Shown in pieces: positions 33,117 to 43,137 of a stretch of 64,000 nt of DNA. Position 1 is the stretch's first letter; every line of letters begins with the position of its first letter. The position numbers were made by a program, and so were the translations under genes. The notes below the pieces were generated by a model. It did no database searches. It had not been told where the DNA came from and saw only the letters and a program-made list of their open reading frames with translations. Source of the stretch: Actinomycetota bacterium (lineage in GTDB: Bacteria > Actinomycetota > Thermoleophilia > BMS3ABIN01); the NCBI GenBank assembly GCA_023382335.1, contig JAMCPM010000013.1:62001-126000 (forward strand), in the 5' to 3' direction.

Positions 33117-35006
33117 TTACAAAGTAAGAACGAGGTAAGCCGCCAGCAGCGCCAGCAACCCCAGGAACATGCTGAAAAGGTAAGCCTGCACCTTGCCGGA
33201 CTGCGCCGGCCGGATGACCACGCCGACGCCCCGGAAGAATCTGGCCGAGCCGTTGGCGAAGCCATCGATCATGCCGGCGTCGACCCAGCGCCAGAGCCCG
33301 CGGCCCAGGGCACGCACCGGATTGATGAACAGAGCGAAATAGATCTCATCCACCCAGTACTTGTTGAGGAAAAGTCTGTAGATCGGCTGGAAGCGGTTGC
33401 CGATCTTCCTGGGCAGCGCCGTGTCGACCACATACATGTGGTAGGCGGTGTAGATTCCGGCCAGGCCGACGACCGCCGAGCCGATCATAAGCCCGAGCGA
33501 CTCGAGGCTGAAGGCGTGCTCGGGCGCCGGGATGGCGGCGTAGAAGATCTCGTGCAGGAAGTGGTCGATGTGCCCGCTTTCGGGAGGGATGCCCAGGATC
33601 AGTCCGATCAGCACCGACGGCACCGCCAGGATAATAAGCGGTACGGTCATGCTCCGCGGCGACTCGTGCACGTGCTCGTAGACTTCCTTCACACTGCGGT
33701 TCTCTCCATGGAAGGTCATGAAGATCAGCCTGAACATGTAGAAGGCGGTCATGAAGACGGTGATCATGGCCAGGATCCAGAAGTACCAGTAACCCTCGTT
33801 GAACACGCCCGCGAGCACGGCGTCCTTGCTGAAGAATCCGGCAAAGCCGGGGAAGCCGGCGATGGCCAGCGCGCCGATGACGAACGTCCAGTATGTGATC
33901 TTGATCTTCCCTTTAAGCCCGCCCATCTTGCGCATGTCCTGCTCGCCGGAGAGCGAATGGATGACCGAGCCCGAGCAGAGGAAGAGCAGGCCCTTGAAGA
34001 AGCCGTGGGCTACCAGATGGAACATGCCCGCGGTCCAGGCGCCGACGCCCAGGGCCAGGAACATGTAGCCCAGCTGGCTGATGGTGGAGTATGCCAGCAC
34101 TTTCTTGATGTCGTTCTGGACCAGGCCGATGGTGGCGGCGAAGATGGCGGTAAAGGCGCCGACCGAGGCCACGACCAGCATGGCCGTATGAGACTGCGAG
34201 AAGAGGGGGTTGGCGCGGGCGACCATGTAGACGCCGGCGTTGACCATGGTCGCGGCGTGGATCAGCGAGCTGACCGGCGTCGGGCCCTCCATGGCGTCCG
34301 GCAGCCAGACGTGCAGGGGGAACTGGGCGCTCTTGCCGATAGCGCCCATGAACAGCAGCAGGCAGATGGCGGTCAGCGTGCCGCCGCCGATCAGGCTTAC
34401 CGAGCCGAAGACGCCCTGGTAGCTAAGAGTTCCCAGGGTGACGAAGATGAGCATGATGCCCAGGCCGAAGCCGAAGTCGCCGACGCGGTTGACCAGGAAG
34501 GCCTTGGTGCCGGCGTTGGCGGCGCTCTTCTTTGTGTACCAGAAGGAAATGAGCAGATAGGAGCAGAGGCCGACAGCTTCCCAGAAGACATAGAGCATCA
34601 GGAAGTTGTTGCCCAGGATGAGCATGAACATCGAGAACATGAAGAGGTTGAGGTAGGCGAAGAAACGGTAGTAGCCGCCGTCGCCCTTCATGTAACCGAT
34701 GGAGTAGACATGCACCATGAAGCCGACGGTGGAGACGACCAGCAGCATGACCGCGGTCAGCTGGTCGACCAGGAAGCCGATCTCCACCTTGAAACTGCCG
34801 GCGGCGATCCAGGAATAGACGGTCCAGTGCAGCTCCTCGCCCCGTTCGACCTGGATGATGAGATACACCGACAGCAGCCACGAGACCGCCACGGCCGCAA
34901 CTGAAAGGTAATGGCTCTTGATGCCGAAGTACCGTTTCCCCAGCAGCCCCGTGATGATAAACGAGGCCAGGGGCAAGAGCGGTATGAGCAGAGTGGCTGC
35001 CTTCAT
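33117..35006 (-). CDS. nuoL: NuoL, complex I proton-pumping subunit
   Basis: A 629-residue subunit with about 16 membrane helices, including the long lateral helix at the C-terminus that spans the membrane arm. Motifs such as YVFWEAVGLCSYLLISFWYT, AQFPLHVWLPDAMEGPTPVSSLIHAATMV and LVQNDIKKVLAYSTISQLGYMFLALG are intact. The C-terminal end lies four bases from the repeat array of the inserted gene, and the end sequence ALLAAYLVLTL is intact, so the insertion did not truncate it. NuoK lies upstream with a short gap. Confidence 0.96.
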   Translation of the reverse strand: MKAATLLIPLLPLASFIITGLLGKRYFGIKSHYLSVAAVAVSWLLSVYLIIQVERGEELHWTVYSWIAAGSFKVEIGFLVDQLTAVMLLVVSTVGFMVHVYSIGYMKGDGGYYRFFAYLNLFMFSMFMLILGNNFLMLYVFWEAVGLCSYLLISFWYTKKSAANAGTKAFLVNRVGDFGFGLGIMLIFVTLGTLSYQGVFGSVSLIGGGTLTAICLLLFMGAIGKSAQFPLHVWLPDAMEGPTPVSSLIHAATMVNAGVYMVARANPLFSQSHTAMLVVASVGAFTAIFAATIGLVQNDIKKVLAYSTISQLGYMFLALGVGAWTAGMFHLVAHGFFKGLLFLCSGSVIHSLSGEQDMRKMGGLKGKIKITYWTFVIGALAIAGFPGFAGFFSKDAVLAGVFNEGYWYFWILAMITVFMTAFYMFRLIFMTFHGENRSVKEVYEHVHESPRSMTVPLIILAVPSVLIGLILGIPPESGHIDHFLHEIFYAAIPAPEHAFSLESLGLMIGSAVVGLAGIYTAYHMYVVDTALPRKIGNRFQPIYRLFLNKYWVDEIYFALFINPVRALGRGLWRWVDAGMIDGFANGSARFFRGVGVVIRPAQSGKVQAYLFSMFLGLLALLAAYLVLTL

Positions 35007-35018
35007 GTAATTACTCTT

Positions 35019-35327
35019 CTATCCCTTCATCTCGTCAAGATCATCAACGGTGAGCCTCTGCTTGAGGCGGTACATGGCGATGGCGATCGCCAGGCCGATG
35101 GCGGCCTCGGCCGCCGCCAGCGCGAACACGAAAAATACAAAGACTTCGCCGCGGCCGCCGCCGGTGGGCGAGTAGTTCGAATAGGCCACCAGCGAGATGT
35201 TGATAGCGTTGAGCATCAGCTCCACGCACATCACCACCAGGATGATGTTGCGCCGCGCCAGCACTCCCCAGGCGCCGATGAAGAAGAGCGCCACCGCCAG
35301 GGCCAGGTATTCCTGAAGCGGGGTCAT
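35019..35327 (-). CDS. nuoK: NuoK, complex I membrane subunit
   Basis: A 102-residue protein with three membrane helices. The conserved glutamates within helices 2 and 3 are seen in [13 protein letters not shown] and [17 protein letters not shown]. It lies 12 bases before nuoL and 49 bases after nuoJ, the usual order. Length is normal for NuoK. No other gene fits in the short gap to nuoJ. Confidence 0.95.
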   Translation of the reverse strand: MTPLQEYLALAVALFFIGAWGVLARRNIILVVMCVELMLNAINISLVAYSNYSPTGGGRGEVFVFFVFALAAAEAAIGLAIAIAMYRLKQRLTVDDLDEMKG

Positions 35328-35376
35328 CCGCGCTCCCGCTGGGAAGCGCGCCGGCCATTGGTGATGCGCGGCGCTT

Positions 35377-35874
35377 TCATTGCTTCTCCTTCTTGGCCAG
35401 CAGCACGGCGCCGATCATGGCGACCAGCAGCGCCAGTGAAACCAGCTCGAACGGCAGCCCGTATTCATTGAACAGCAGCGCCGCGATGTCTTCATCCGGC
35501 GGATTCTGGATATCGGCGCCGGCGTTGTAGGTCGCCGTCGCCATGACGATCATCACCGCGATGCCGGCCACAGCGCAGACCGGCAGCGCGATCCATGCCT
35601 GCTTGTGAAAATAAAGCTTGAGGTCGCCGACGCGGTGATGCGTGAGCATGATCGAGAAGATGACCAGCACCGAGATGGCGCCGACATAGATGAGCACCTG
35701 CGCGGCGGCGACCAGCTCGGCGTGCAGCAGGATGAAAATTCCCGCCACGCCCAGGAACGAGCCGATCATCGACAGCGCGCTATAGATAAGATTCTTGAAG
35801 GTCACAACCGCCACCGCGGATGCCAGGATTACGACCGAGAGCAGGATGAAGAAGAACTGGGTAGAGGCGCTCAT
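35377..35874 (-). CDS. nuoJ: NuoJ, complex I membrane subunit
   Basis: A 165-residue protein with five membrane helices. The typical segment [25 protein letters not shown] with [23 protein letters not shown] matches NuoJ. The start overlaps the stop of the fused NuoG-like gene by four bases, so the two are translated together. C-terminal [18 protein letters not shown] is typical. Regular length. Confidence 0.95.
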   Translation of the reverse strand: MSASTQFFFILLSVVILASAVAVVTFKNLIYSALSMIGSFLGVAGIFILLHAELVAAAQVLIYVGAISVLVIFSIMLTHHRVGDLKLYFHKQAWIALPVCAVAGIAVMIVMATATYNAGADIQNPPDEDIAALLFNEYGLPFELVSLALLVAMIGAVLLAKKEKQ

Positions 35875-38423
35875 GAGTCTTTGCCCTCTCCTCCGGCATT
35901 CCCGGAACTCTTGCCGCCTGGTTCCCCGGAAGCCTTGCCGCCAGCTTCCCCGGAAGGTCTGTCCGGCACAGCCTCCAGCTGTGCTTCCAGGCCTGTTTTC
36001 AGTTCGGATGACCTCGATTCCGTTGCCGCCGGAGCCACCGCTTGCGCCGGAGCCGTTGGTTGCGCCGGAGCCACCGCTTTCGGTTTCTTTTCCCGGTCGC
36101 GCTCGCCCCAGCTTCCCGGCTCCAGGTCGGGGCCGTGGGCGCGCTCCAGCAGATGGCAGCGCAGGTCTGCGTGCTCGTGCGAGGCCAGCTCGAAGGATGG
36201 CGTCGTCGCCAGGGCGTCCTGGGGGCAGACCTCCACGCAGTCGGCGCAGAAGATGCAGCGTGAGGTATCAAGATGCCAGTCGGTCAGCTCCCTCTCCTTG
36301 AGGAAGAGGGCGCCGGTGGGGCAGATGTTGGCGCAGCGCCCGCAGGAAACGCAGTCGGTATCGTTGAGCGAAAGATCGAAAGCGGGCGTGGCGATGGTGT
36401 CGGAAGCGCGGTTGGCCAGCTCGTAGACTCCGGAGCCGGTGACGTACTTGCAGATGCGTACGCAGCGGGCGCAGTCGATGCAGCGGTTGGGATCGCGCTG
36501 GACGAAATCGTGCGTGGTGTCACGCCCGTATATGTGCTGCCTGCCCGTGAAGCGGTTGCCCTGTTCCTTCATGAGCCCGTGGTTGATGCTGTAGCGCCGG
36601 AGCTTGCAGGTCTCCACGCCCTCGCAGATGCATTGCAGGCAACGGTTGCCTTCGGCTCTGGCCGCAGCCTCGGGGAAGCCATGCTCCACCTCGAGGAAGT
36701 TGTCCATGCGCTCAGCCGCCGGCAGGTTCTCCGACCGCTGCCGCTCCACTTTTTCGGGGCGGTAGGCCGGGATAGCAATCATCGGCGGCGTGTCAAATTC
36801 CGGCAGGCTTGCCTCATAGGCTTCGAGATCCTCGCCGCGCAGGAAAGCGTCCATGGCCCAGGCGGCTTTCTTGCCGGCGCCGATGGCCTGCACCACGGTT
36901 GCCGCACCGGTGACGGCGTCGCCGCCCGCGAAAACCTGGGGGCGGTGGGTCTGATAAGTCTTGGGGTTGACTTCAATGGTCTGCCAGCGGTTGCACTTGA
37001 CGCCGGTGTCTTCCTCCAGGAAACCGCACGCTTCGGTGCCGCCGGCGGGCATGTAGGTCAGCTTGGGCCTCTGGCCGATGGCGGGAATGATCGTATCGAG
37101 CTCCATCAGGTATTCCGACCCGGCGACCGGCTCGGGCCGCCTGCGGCCGCTGGCGTCGGGCTCGCCCAGCTCCATCTTCTGCAGGACGATGCCCTTGACG
37201 CGGCCGTTCTCAGCCTCGACCTTGACCGGCGCCGCCAGGAAGGCGAAGTTCACGCCCTCTTCGCGGGCGTCGCGGACCTCGATCTCGTGGGCGGGCATCT
37301 CTTTCTCGGTGCGGCGGTAGATGACCGTGACTTCCTTGGCGCCTTGGCGGATCGAGACGCGGGCCGCATCCATGGCGGAGAAACCGCCGCCGATGACCGC
37401 AACGCGGTCGCGGATGTCGGGAGGATTGCCCAGGGCCACTTCCCGCAGGAAGTCGACCACGGTGATGACGCCGGGGGTGTCTTCGCCCTCGACGCGCATG
37501 GCCATGCTCTCGTGGGCGCCGATGCCGAGGTAGACGGCGTCGAAGCCGTCCGCGAGCAGACCCTCGATGGTCACGTCGGGGCCGAGCGCCTGGTTGGTCC
37601 TGAGTTCGACGCCCATGTCCCAAAGCGGCTCCATCTCGGCGTCGAGCACGCGCTTGGGCAGCCGGTATTCGGGGATGCCGTAGCGCAGCATGCCGCCGGC
37701 GTGCGGCAGGGCTTCAAATATTGTCACCGCGTGGCCCTTGAGGGCCAGATAATAAGCGTTGGCCAGGCCGGCGGGGCCGGCGCCGATGACTGCGACGCGC
37801 TTGCCGGTAGCCGGCAGCGGCTCCTCTGGACGCAGCCCCTTCTCGATGGCGACGTCGCCGACGAAGCGGTGCGATAAACGGATCGAGATCGGCTGCTCCA
37901 CATCGCTGCGGCGGCACTGCAACTCGCACGGATGCGGGCAGATGCGGCCGACGACGGCCGGGAAGGGAAGATTATTCTTAAGGACTCTCTGCGCCTCGTC
38001 GTAGTCGCCCTCGGTTATCAGCCCCAGGAATGCGGGAGCGTCGACGCCGGTCGGGCAGCCGTACTTGCAGGGCGGCAGGCAATAGGCGTTGTGATCGGAG
38101 AGCAGCAGCTCCAGATAGGTAGTGCGCAGCCGTGTCAGCTGCTCGGAATCGGTGGTCACCTGCATGCCCTCGCGGACGAAGGTGGCGCAGGAAGGCACGG
38201 GGCGCTCCTCGCCCGCGACCTCGACGATGCACAGGCGGCAGCCGCCGTGGGGCTCGAGCCCCTTGATGACGCAAAGATAGGGAATCTTGATCTTGACCGA
38301 TTTGGCCGCTTCGAGGATGGTGTCACCCTCGCGCGCCTGCACGCTCATGCCGTTGATGGTGAGCGTCACCAGCGCGCCGCGCTCGCTCCTCACCGGAGGT
38401 AATGTTTCTACGCGTTCTCTCAT
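35871..38423 (-). CDS. Fused NuoG-like 2Fe-2S / GltD-NfnB-type flavoprotein / NuoI-like ferredoxin
   Basis: An 850-residue protein starting at the ATG at 38423 that overlaps the upstream NuoF-like stop. Domain order: a 2Fe-2S ferredoxin (Cys51, Cys62, Cys65, Cys79), a GltD/dihydropyrimidine-dehydrogenase-type 4Fe-4S region (Cys115, Cys119, Cys123, Cys162, Cys166, Cys170), an FAD site GAGPAG (214-219), an NAD(P)H site GGGFSA (345-350), then cysteine sets at 648-658, 691-701 and 723-733. The last two sets and the FELASHEHADLRCHLLER end resemble NuoI. A Pro/Ala/Gly-rich tail of 70 residues closes it. The molybdopterin-like domain of normal NuoG is absent. It probably carries electrons from NAD(P)H towards the quinone site, perhaps with a second nucleotide pool or ferredoxin. 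Confidence 0.9.
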   Translation of the reverse strand: MRERVETLPPVRSERGALVTLTINGMSVQAREGDTILEAAKSVKIKIPYLCVIKGLEPHGGCRLCIVEVAGEERPVPSCATFVREGMQVTTDSEQLTRLRTTYLELLLSDHNAYCLPPCKYGCPTGVDAPAFLGLITEGDYDEAQRVLKNNLPFPAVVGRICPHPCELQCRRSDVEQPISIRLSHRFVGDVAIEKGLRPEEPLPATGKRVAVIGAGPAGLANAYYLALKGHAVTIFEALPHAGGMLRYGIPEYRLPKRVLDAEMEPLWDMGVELRTNQALGPDVTIEGLLADGFDAVYLGIGAHESMAMRVEGEDTPGVITVVDFLREVALGNPPDIRDRVAVIGGGFSAMDAARVSIRQGAKEVTVIYRRTEKEMPAHEIEVRDAREEGVNFAFLAAPVKVEAENGRVKGIVLQKMELGEPDASGRRRPEPVAGSEYLMELDTIIPAIGQRPKLTYMPAGGTEACGFLEEDTGVKCNRWQTIEVNPKTYQTHRPQVFAGGDAVTGAATVVQAIGAGKKAAWAMDAFLRGEDLEAYEASLPEFDTPPMIAIPAYRPEKVERQRSENLPAAERMDNFLEVEHGFPEAAARAEGNRCLQCICEGVETCKLRRYSINHGLMKEQGNRFTGRQHIYGRDTTHDFVQRDPNRCIDCARCVRICKYVTGSGVYELANRASDTIATPAFDLSLNDTDCVSCGRCANICPTGALFLKERELTDWHLDTSRCIFCADCVEVCPQDALATTPSFELASHEHADLRCHLLERAHGPDLEPGSWGERDREKKPKAVAPAQPTAPAQAVAPAATESRSSELKTGLEAQLEAVPDRPSGEAGGKASGEPGGKSSGNAGGEGKDS

Positions 38424-40270
38424 TTTACCATGCACTTGTTGGCGGAGCAGCTTCGTTCGCGGCCCACGTGATCCAGGAATTCCTGGTTGAAAAATTTCAT
38501 CCCGGTGATCAGCGGCTTTACCGAGCCTCGTCCTAGGCCGCAAAGGGCTCCCTGCTCGATGTCCGCAGCCAGGTCCGCCGCCAGCTCGAGATCGTCCTGA
38601 CGTCCCGAACCGGCGCAGACACGTTCGACGATGTCGAGCAGCCGCCGGGTTCCCAGGCGGCAGGGGATGCATTTGCCGCATGACTGCGAAGCCGAAAACG
38701 CCAGGTGCTCGCGCACGGTCTCGACGATGCAGTCCTTTTCATTCAGCACCCGGATGACGCCGGAGCTGGCATCGCCGCCTGTCTCGGCTATTGAATCATA
38801 ATCCAGCGGAATGTCAAAAAGTCCCGGAGATAAAAAGCCGCCGCCGCTCGAACCTATCAGCGCCGCCTGCGGCTCGCCGTCGAAGCCGCCGGCCGCGTCT
38901 GCCAGGTTTTTCAGGGTCGCGTCCAGGGTCGCCTCGTAAAGGCCGGGGTTGGCCACGGCTCCGGTCAGCATGAAGAGCCTGGTCCCGGGCGCGTGCTCGG
39001 CGCCGATCTCCTGGAAGGCGCGGGCGCCATTGGTGATTATCCAGGGAACGGTTGCCAGCGTCTCCACGTTCTCGACCACGGTCGGCATCCCCCGAAAACC
39101 GGACTCTGCCGGATAAGGGGGCCTGACCCGCGGCGCCGGGCGCTTGCCTTCCAGCGTCTCCAGCACCACTGTCTCCTCGCCGCTGACAAAAGCCTCGGGA
39201 ACGGCGCGCACCTTGATGGAAAAAGTGAAGCCCGTGCCGGGGATCTCGCTGCCCAGAAAGCCTTTTTCCTCAGCCTGTTCCACGGCGATCTGGATTCGCT
39301 CGAGCGCCAGGCGGTTGCCGATGCTGGCGTAGATGACGCCGTTGCCGGCGCCGGTGGCGTAGCCGGCAACGATCATGCCCTCGATGATGGCATGGGGATT
39401 GTTTTCCAGCAGGGAGCGGTCCTTGGCCGAGTCCAGATCGCCTTCAGCGGCGTTGCAGATTATATATTTGCCTGAGGCTTCGGTCTCGAGCGCCAGCTTC
39501 CATTTGCCGCCGGTGGAGTAACCGGCGCCGCCACGGCCGCGCAGCCCGCTGACGGCGATCTCGTCGACCAGTTCCGCCGGGCTCATCTCCATGACGGCGC
39601 GGTTCACCGCCGAGTAACCGCCTGCGGCGGCGTAGGAATCAATGCTCTCGGGATCGATGGCGCCGTGGTTGGCCAGCAGGATCGAGGGGCTGCCCGGCGC
39701 CACTGACGCGGCGACCTCGGCAGGCTCGGCCTCTTCAAACTTCGCGTCCGCCGCCGCAGCGTCCGCCGCCGCAGCGCCCGCGCCCGGCTTCAGCCGGTCG
39801 TAAAAAGTCGCTATTCCGAAGACTTGTGATAACCAGACGCCATTGCGGCTGGCGGTCTTTGCCAGCACCATCTGCGACAGCCCGTTGGTGTCCAGCAGCG
39901 AGCTGGCGAGGCAGCCGTCCCTGTCGGGAGCCGCCAGCGGCTCGGCCTTTTCCGGCCACAGCTCCAGGCCCAGCGGCTTCTCGCCGCGGTTGAAGTACGA
40001 GAGCATCGGGCCGGCACCGGCGTCGAGGCTCCAGACCTTCTCCGGCTGCCTGGTCTTGTAGAGGACCTTGATCGCTACCGACGGGCAGACCTGCTCGCAG
40101 AAGGTGCACGAGATGCAGCGGGGATTGACGGCGTCGGGCTTCAGCCGCAGGCGCAGCAGCCCGCGGGAGCGTTCCGGCAGCTGCCGCCGCTGTTCGGGAT
40201 ACTGGATCGTCACCTTCCGTGTAAGAAGGTGGCTGATGGTCGCCTGCATGCCTTTGAGCAGGCCTAGCAT
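38420..40270 (-). CDS. nuoF: NuoF with N-terminal NuoI- and NuoE-like segments
   Basis: A 616-residue fusion. Residues 1-70 resemble the N-terminus of NuoI (GLLKGMQATISHLLTRKVTIQYPE) and keep one 4Fe-4S motif (Cys52, Cys55, Cys58, Cys62). Residues about 130-162 recall the helical start of NuoE (NGVWLSQVFGIATFY), but the NuoE 2Fe-2S cysteines are missing. An Ala-rich linker leads to NuoF proper: SGLRGRGGAGYSTGGKW (FMN/NADH), GEETVVLETLEGKRP, and the C-terminal 4Fe-4S site SCGKCIPCRLGTRR plus ALCGLG. It should be the NADH-oxidising subunit. It lies between nuoH and the NuoG-like fusion, 46 bases after nuoH. Confidence 0.9.
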   Translation of the reverse strand: MLGLLKGMQATISHLLTRKVTIQYPEQRRQLPERSRGLLRLRLKPDAVNPRCISCTFCEQVCPSVAIKVLYKTRQPEKVWSLDAGAGPMLSYFNRGEKPLGLELWPEKAEPLAAPDRDGCLASSLLDTNGLSQMVLAKTASRNGVWLSQVFGIATFYDRLKPGAGAAAADAAAADAKFEEAEPAEVAASVAPGSPSILLANHGAIDPESIDSYAAAGGYSAVNRAVMEMSPAELVDEIAVSGLRGRGGAGYSTGGKWKLALETEASGKYIICNAAEGDLDSAKDRSLLENNPHAIIEGMIVAGYATGAGNGVIYASIGNRLALERIQIAVEQAEEKGFLGSEIPGTGFTFSIKVRAVPEAFVSGEETVVLETLEGKRPAPRVRPPYPAESGFRGMPTVVENVETLATVPWIITNGARAFQEIGAEHAPGTRLFMLTGAVANPGLYEATLDATLKNLADAAGGFDGEPQAALIGSSGGGFLSPGLFDIPLDYDSIAETGGDASSGVIRVLNEKDCIVETVREHLAFSASQSCGKCIPCRLGTRRLLDIVERVCAGSGRQDDLELAADLAADIEQGALCGLGRGSVKPLITGMKFFNQEFLDHVGRERSCSANKCMVK

Positions 40271-40316
40271 CCCGGCGCCCCTTGAGTCTTTACAGTGAAC
40301 GTTGTCATGACGAGCC

Positions 40317-41423
40317 TCATGAGCGGATACCGCCCTTGCCGGTTCCGGAGATCATCGTGGTCATCCGGCGCGAGGCCAGGAATTTATAGCGGTTGCGCAG
40401 CAGGATCTTCCTGACCACGCTGGGGAAGAAGGCGACGAACAATGCGATCAGCGACCAGCTGAGGATCGCCGTCGGCAGCAGGAAATTATCCGGCCAGATG
40501 AGGATGAAGAGGCTGGTGGCGGCGAGATTGACCAGGCTCAGCGGAATCAGCACCTTCCAGGCGAAAGCCATCAGCTGATCGATCTGCAGCCTGGGGAAGG
40601 TGGCGAAGAACCAGATGATCACCAGGGCCATGATCGCCACCTTGATCGCCAGCCAGCCGGCGCTGTTGATGAACGGACCGCGCCATCCTCCCAGAAACAG
40701 GGTGGAGCCGGCCATGGCCCAGACGGTGACGTTGCCCCATTCGATGAAGGCCGCGAAAAAGGCGAAGCGCATGCCGCTGTACTCGGTGTTGTAGCCGCTG
40801 ACCAGCTCTGACTCCGCCTCGGGCAGATCGAAGGGCGTGCGGTTGAGCTCGGCGACGCCGGCGATGACATAGATGATGAAGCCCAGCGGCTGCACCACCG
40901 CGAACCAGACCGAGGATTGCGCGTCCACGACCTTGTTGAGGCTGAGCGAGCCGGTGAGTAGCGCCACCACGATGATATTGAGGATGAGGGGGATCTCATA
41001 GGAGATCATCTGCGCCGCGGCCCTGAGGCCGCCGACGAGGGAATACTTGTTGTTTGAAGCCCAGCCGGCGATGAGGATTCCCAGAACGCTGAAAGCGCCC
41101 ACCGCCACTACATAGATGAGGCCGATGTTGAGGTCGGCGATGGTGTAGTTATCGCTGAAGGGGATGACCACCTGCGTGAGCATCGGCGTCACCAGCGCCA
41201 CCGCGGGCGCCAGGATGAACAGCAGCCGGTTGGCCTGGGCCGGCGTGATGTCTTCCTTGATGAAGAGCTTGAGGCCGTCGGCCAGTGGCTGCAAAAGCCC
41301 CTGCGGTCCCACGCGGTTCGGCCCGAGGCGGTCGCACATGAAGCCCCAGATCCGCCGCATGACAAATGGGAAGACGATGGCGCTGGCGGCGATGACGGCC
41401 AGGGCCAGGGCAAATCCCGGCAA
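40317..41423 (-). CDS. nuoH: NuoH, complex I quinone-site membrane subunit
   Basis: A 368-residue protein with eight membrane helices. The motifs DRLGPNRVGPQGLLQPLADGLKLFIKED, GWASNNKYSLVGGLRAAAQMISYEIP and ELNRTPFDLPEAESELVSGYNTEYSG (quoted in part) are hallmarks. The start is uncertain: the TTG at 41423 gives a complete first helix, while a CTG at 41456 lies just behind GGGAGGTG and overlaps the nuoD stop. It forms the quinone chamber together with NuoB and NuoD. It links those subunits to the fusion proteins downstream. Confidence 0.95.
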   Translation of the reverse strand: MPGFALALAVIAASAIVFPFVMRRIWGFMCDRLGPNRVGPQGLLQPLADGLKLFIKEDITPAQANRLLFILAPAVALVTPMLTQVVIPFSDNYTIADLNIGLIYVVAVGAFSVLGILIAGWASNNKYSLVGGLRAAAQMISYEIPLILNIIVVALLTGSLSLNKVVDAQSSVWFAVVQPLGFIIYVIAGVAELNRTPFDLPEAESELVSGYNTEYSGMRFAFFAAFIEWGNVTVWAMAGSTLFLGGWRGPFINSAGWLAIKVAIMALVIIWFFATFPRLQIDQLMAFAWKVLIPLSLVNLAATSLFILIWPDNFLLPTAILSWSLIALFVAFFPSVVRKILLRNRYKFLASRRMTTMISGTGKGGIRS

Positions 41424-41452
41424 GAAGTTCTCGAGGAATTCGGTGATGGAAC

Positions 41453-42592
41453 TCAGCGGTCGACACCTCCCATGAGCAGATCGAGGCTGCCGACGATGGC
41501 AACCAGGTCGGCGATCTTGTTGCCGGCCGTCAGTTTCGGGATCATGGAGATGGCGCTGAAGGTCGGATCGCGCAGCTTCAGCCGCCAGGGCCGCAGACCG
41601 CCGTTGGATACCAGGTAGGCGCCGAACTCACCCCGGGGGGTCTCCACGGCGCGGTAGATGTCGCCAGCCGGAGGCCGCAGCATTGGCGGGACCTTCAGGT
41701 TGACGGGTCCGCCGCAAAGCGCATCCAGCGCCTGACCGATGATCTTGGTCGATTCGCGCATCTCCTCGATGCGGCACTTGTAGCGGTCGTAACAGTCGCC
41801 GTGCTCTCCCAGCGGCACCTTGAAATCGAATTCCGGATAGACCGAATAGCCGACTTCACGCCGCAGGTCCCAGTCGATGCCGGAGGCGCGGGCGTTGGGT
41901 CCGGAGATGCCGTAGTCGAGCGCTTCATACGGCTTGATGATGCCCATTCCCAGGGTGCGGGAGAGAAAGATCTCGTTGTCGGTGATCAGCTTCTCGTATT
42001 CGTCCACGCGCGCCGGGTATTCCTTGAGGAACTTGCGGCAGCCGGCTTCGAATTCTTCGGGCAGGTCCCAGCGGACGCCGCCGATGCGCATGTAGTTGTA
42101 CATCATGCGCTGGCCGGTGACCATCTCCAGCAGATCGTAGACATCCTCGCGGTCGCGGAAGACCCAGAAGAACGGCGATACCGCTCCCAGGTTGAGCATG
42201 AAGTCGCCGATGGCTACCTGGTGGCTGATGATGCGGTTGAGCTCGCCGATGATGACGCGGATATACTCGGCGCGCTTGGGCACCTCCACGTCCATCATCG
42301 CCTCGACGCTGCGCACGTAGGCCCATTCCATGAAGAAGCCCGAGAGGTAGTCGAGCCGGCTGATCATTGCCAGGTACTGCAGGTAGGTGCGGTTTTCCGC
42401 CAGCTTCTCGAAGCCGCGGTGCAGGTAGCCGAGCACCGGCTCGACGCTGACGACCAGCTCGCCGTCGAGGTGCAGCACCAGCCGCAGCACGCCGTGGGTC
42501 GACGGATGCTGCGGACCCATGTTGAGGACCATCTCCTCGAGATGGAACTCGGGATGCCCGGCGCCGCCCGTGAGTTCTTCGGTGGGGCTCAT
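41453..42592 (-). CDS. nuoD: NuoD, complex I 49-kDa subunit
   Basis: A 379-residue protein of normal length with the quinone-site motifs [15 protein letters not shown], the Tyr region [11 protein letters not shown], and C-terminal [10 protein letters not shown]. The ATG at 42592 overlaps nuoC by four bases. Separate nuoC and nuoD genes (not the NuoCD fusion of enterobacteria) are present. It probably passes electrons from the last iron-sulfur cluster in NuoB to quinone. Confidence 0.96.
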   Translation of the reverse strand: MSPTEELTGGAGHPEFHLEEMVLNMGPQHPSTHGVLRLVLHLDGELVVSVEPVLGYLHRGFEKLAENRTYLQYLAMISRLDYLSGFFMEWAYVRSVEAMMDVEVPKRAEYIRVIIGELNRIISHQVAIGDFMLNLGAVSPFFWVFRDREDVYDLLEMVTGQRMMYNYMRIGGVRWDLPEEFEAGCRKFLKEYPARVDEYEKLITDNEIFLSRTLGMGIIKPYEALDYGISGPNARASGIDWDLRREVGYSVYPEFDFKVPLGEHGDCYDRYKCRIEEMRESTKIIGQALDALCGGPVNLKVPPMLRPPAGDIYRAVETPRGEFGAYLVSNGGLRPWRLKLRDPTFSAISMIPKLTAGNKIADLVAIVGSLDLLMGGVDR

Positions 42593-43137
42593 GAGCGGTT
42601 GGTCCTTTCAGGCTCGCCGGGAAGGCGCAGGGGTTTTTCCATGTTGTCCCACTGCCACTCGGTGCGCCGCACCCGGTGCGGCCGCGCGTCTTTCTTCATG
42701 GGGTGGGTGTCGTAATCCTCGCGGGTGAGTATGCGCCGCAGGTCGGGATGGCCCAGGAACTTGATGCCGAAGAAATCATAGGACTCGCGCTCGTGCCAGT
42801 TGGCGCCGCTCCAGATATATGTTACCGAGGGCACCTCGGGCTTCTCGCGGTCGAGCCTGACCCGCAGGCGTATCGGCACCGAATGGTCCTGGGAGCGAAG
42901 CAGGTAGAGGGCTTCCATCCAGTCCATATAGTCGACGCCGATGATGCAGCTCAAATATTTGCAGGAAAGCTTTTCGTCGTCGCGCAGCCGAAGGGCCGCC
43001 TCGGGAAGATCGCCGGGCCGCACCTCGATAACCAGATGCCAGTCCGAGATGGAGATATCACGGGCGAGTTTCCCCAGGAGGTCCCGGGCATGTTCGAGCG
43101 CCTGCGGCGCCTGCAATTTAGCACCTTCCGCTGTCAA
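42589..43137 (-). CDS. nuoC: NuoC, complex I 30-kDa subunit
   Basis: A 182-residue protein. The conserved segment with [37 protein letters not shown] (quoted as [10 protein letters not shown] and [13 protein letters not shown]) identifies NuoC. The start overlaps nuoB and the end overlaps nuoD by four bases each. Its last residues ([12 protein letters not shown]) form a polar tail. It belongs to the hydrogenase-like connecting module and probably helps fasten the fused input proteins to NuoB-NuoD. Confidence 0.95.
   Translation of the reverse strand: MTAEGAKLQAPQALEHARDLLGKLARDISISDWHLVIEVRPGDLPEAALRLRDDEKLSCKYLSCIIGVDYMDWMEALYLLRSQDHSVPIRLRVRLDREKPEVPSVTYIWSGANWHERESYDFFGIKFLGHPDLRRILTREDYDTHPMKKDARPHRVRRTEWQWDNMEKPLRLPGEPERTNRS

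Noticed and set aside
38423-38681. NuoG-like protein with 86 additional N-terminal residues
   Set aside because: The extra part overlaps nuoF and has no homology; the ATG at 38423 overlaps the nuoF stop.
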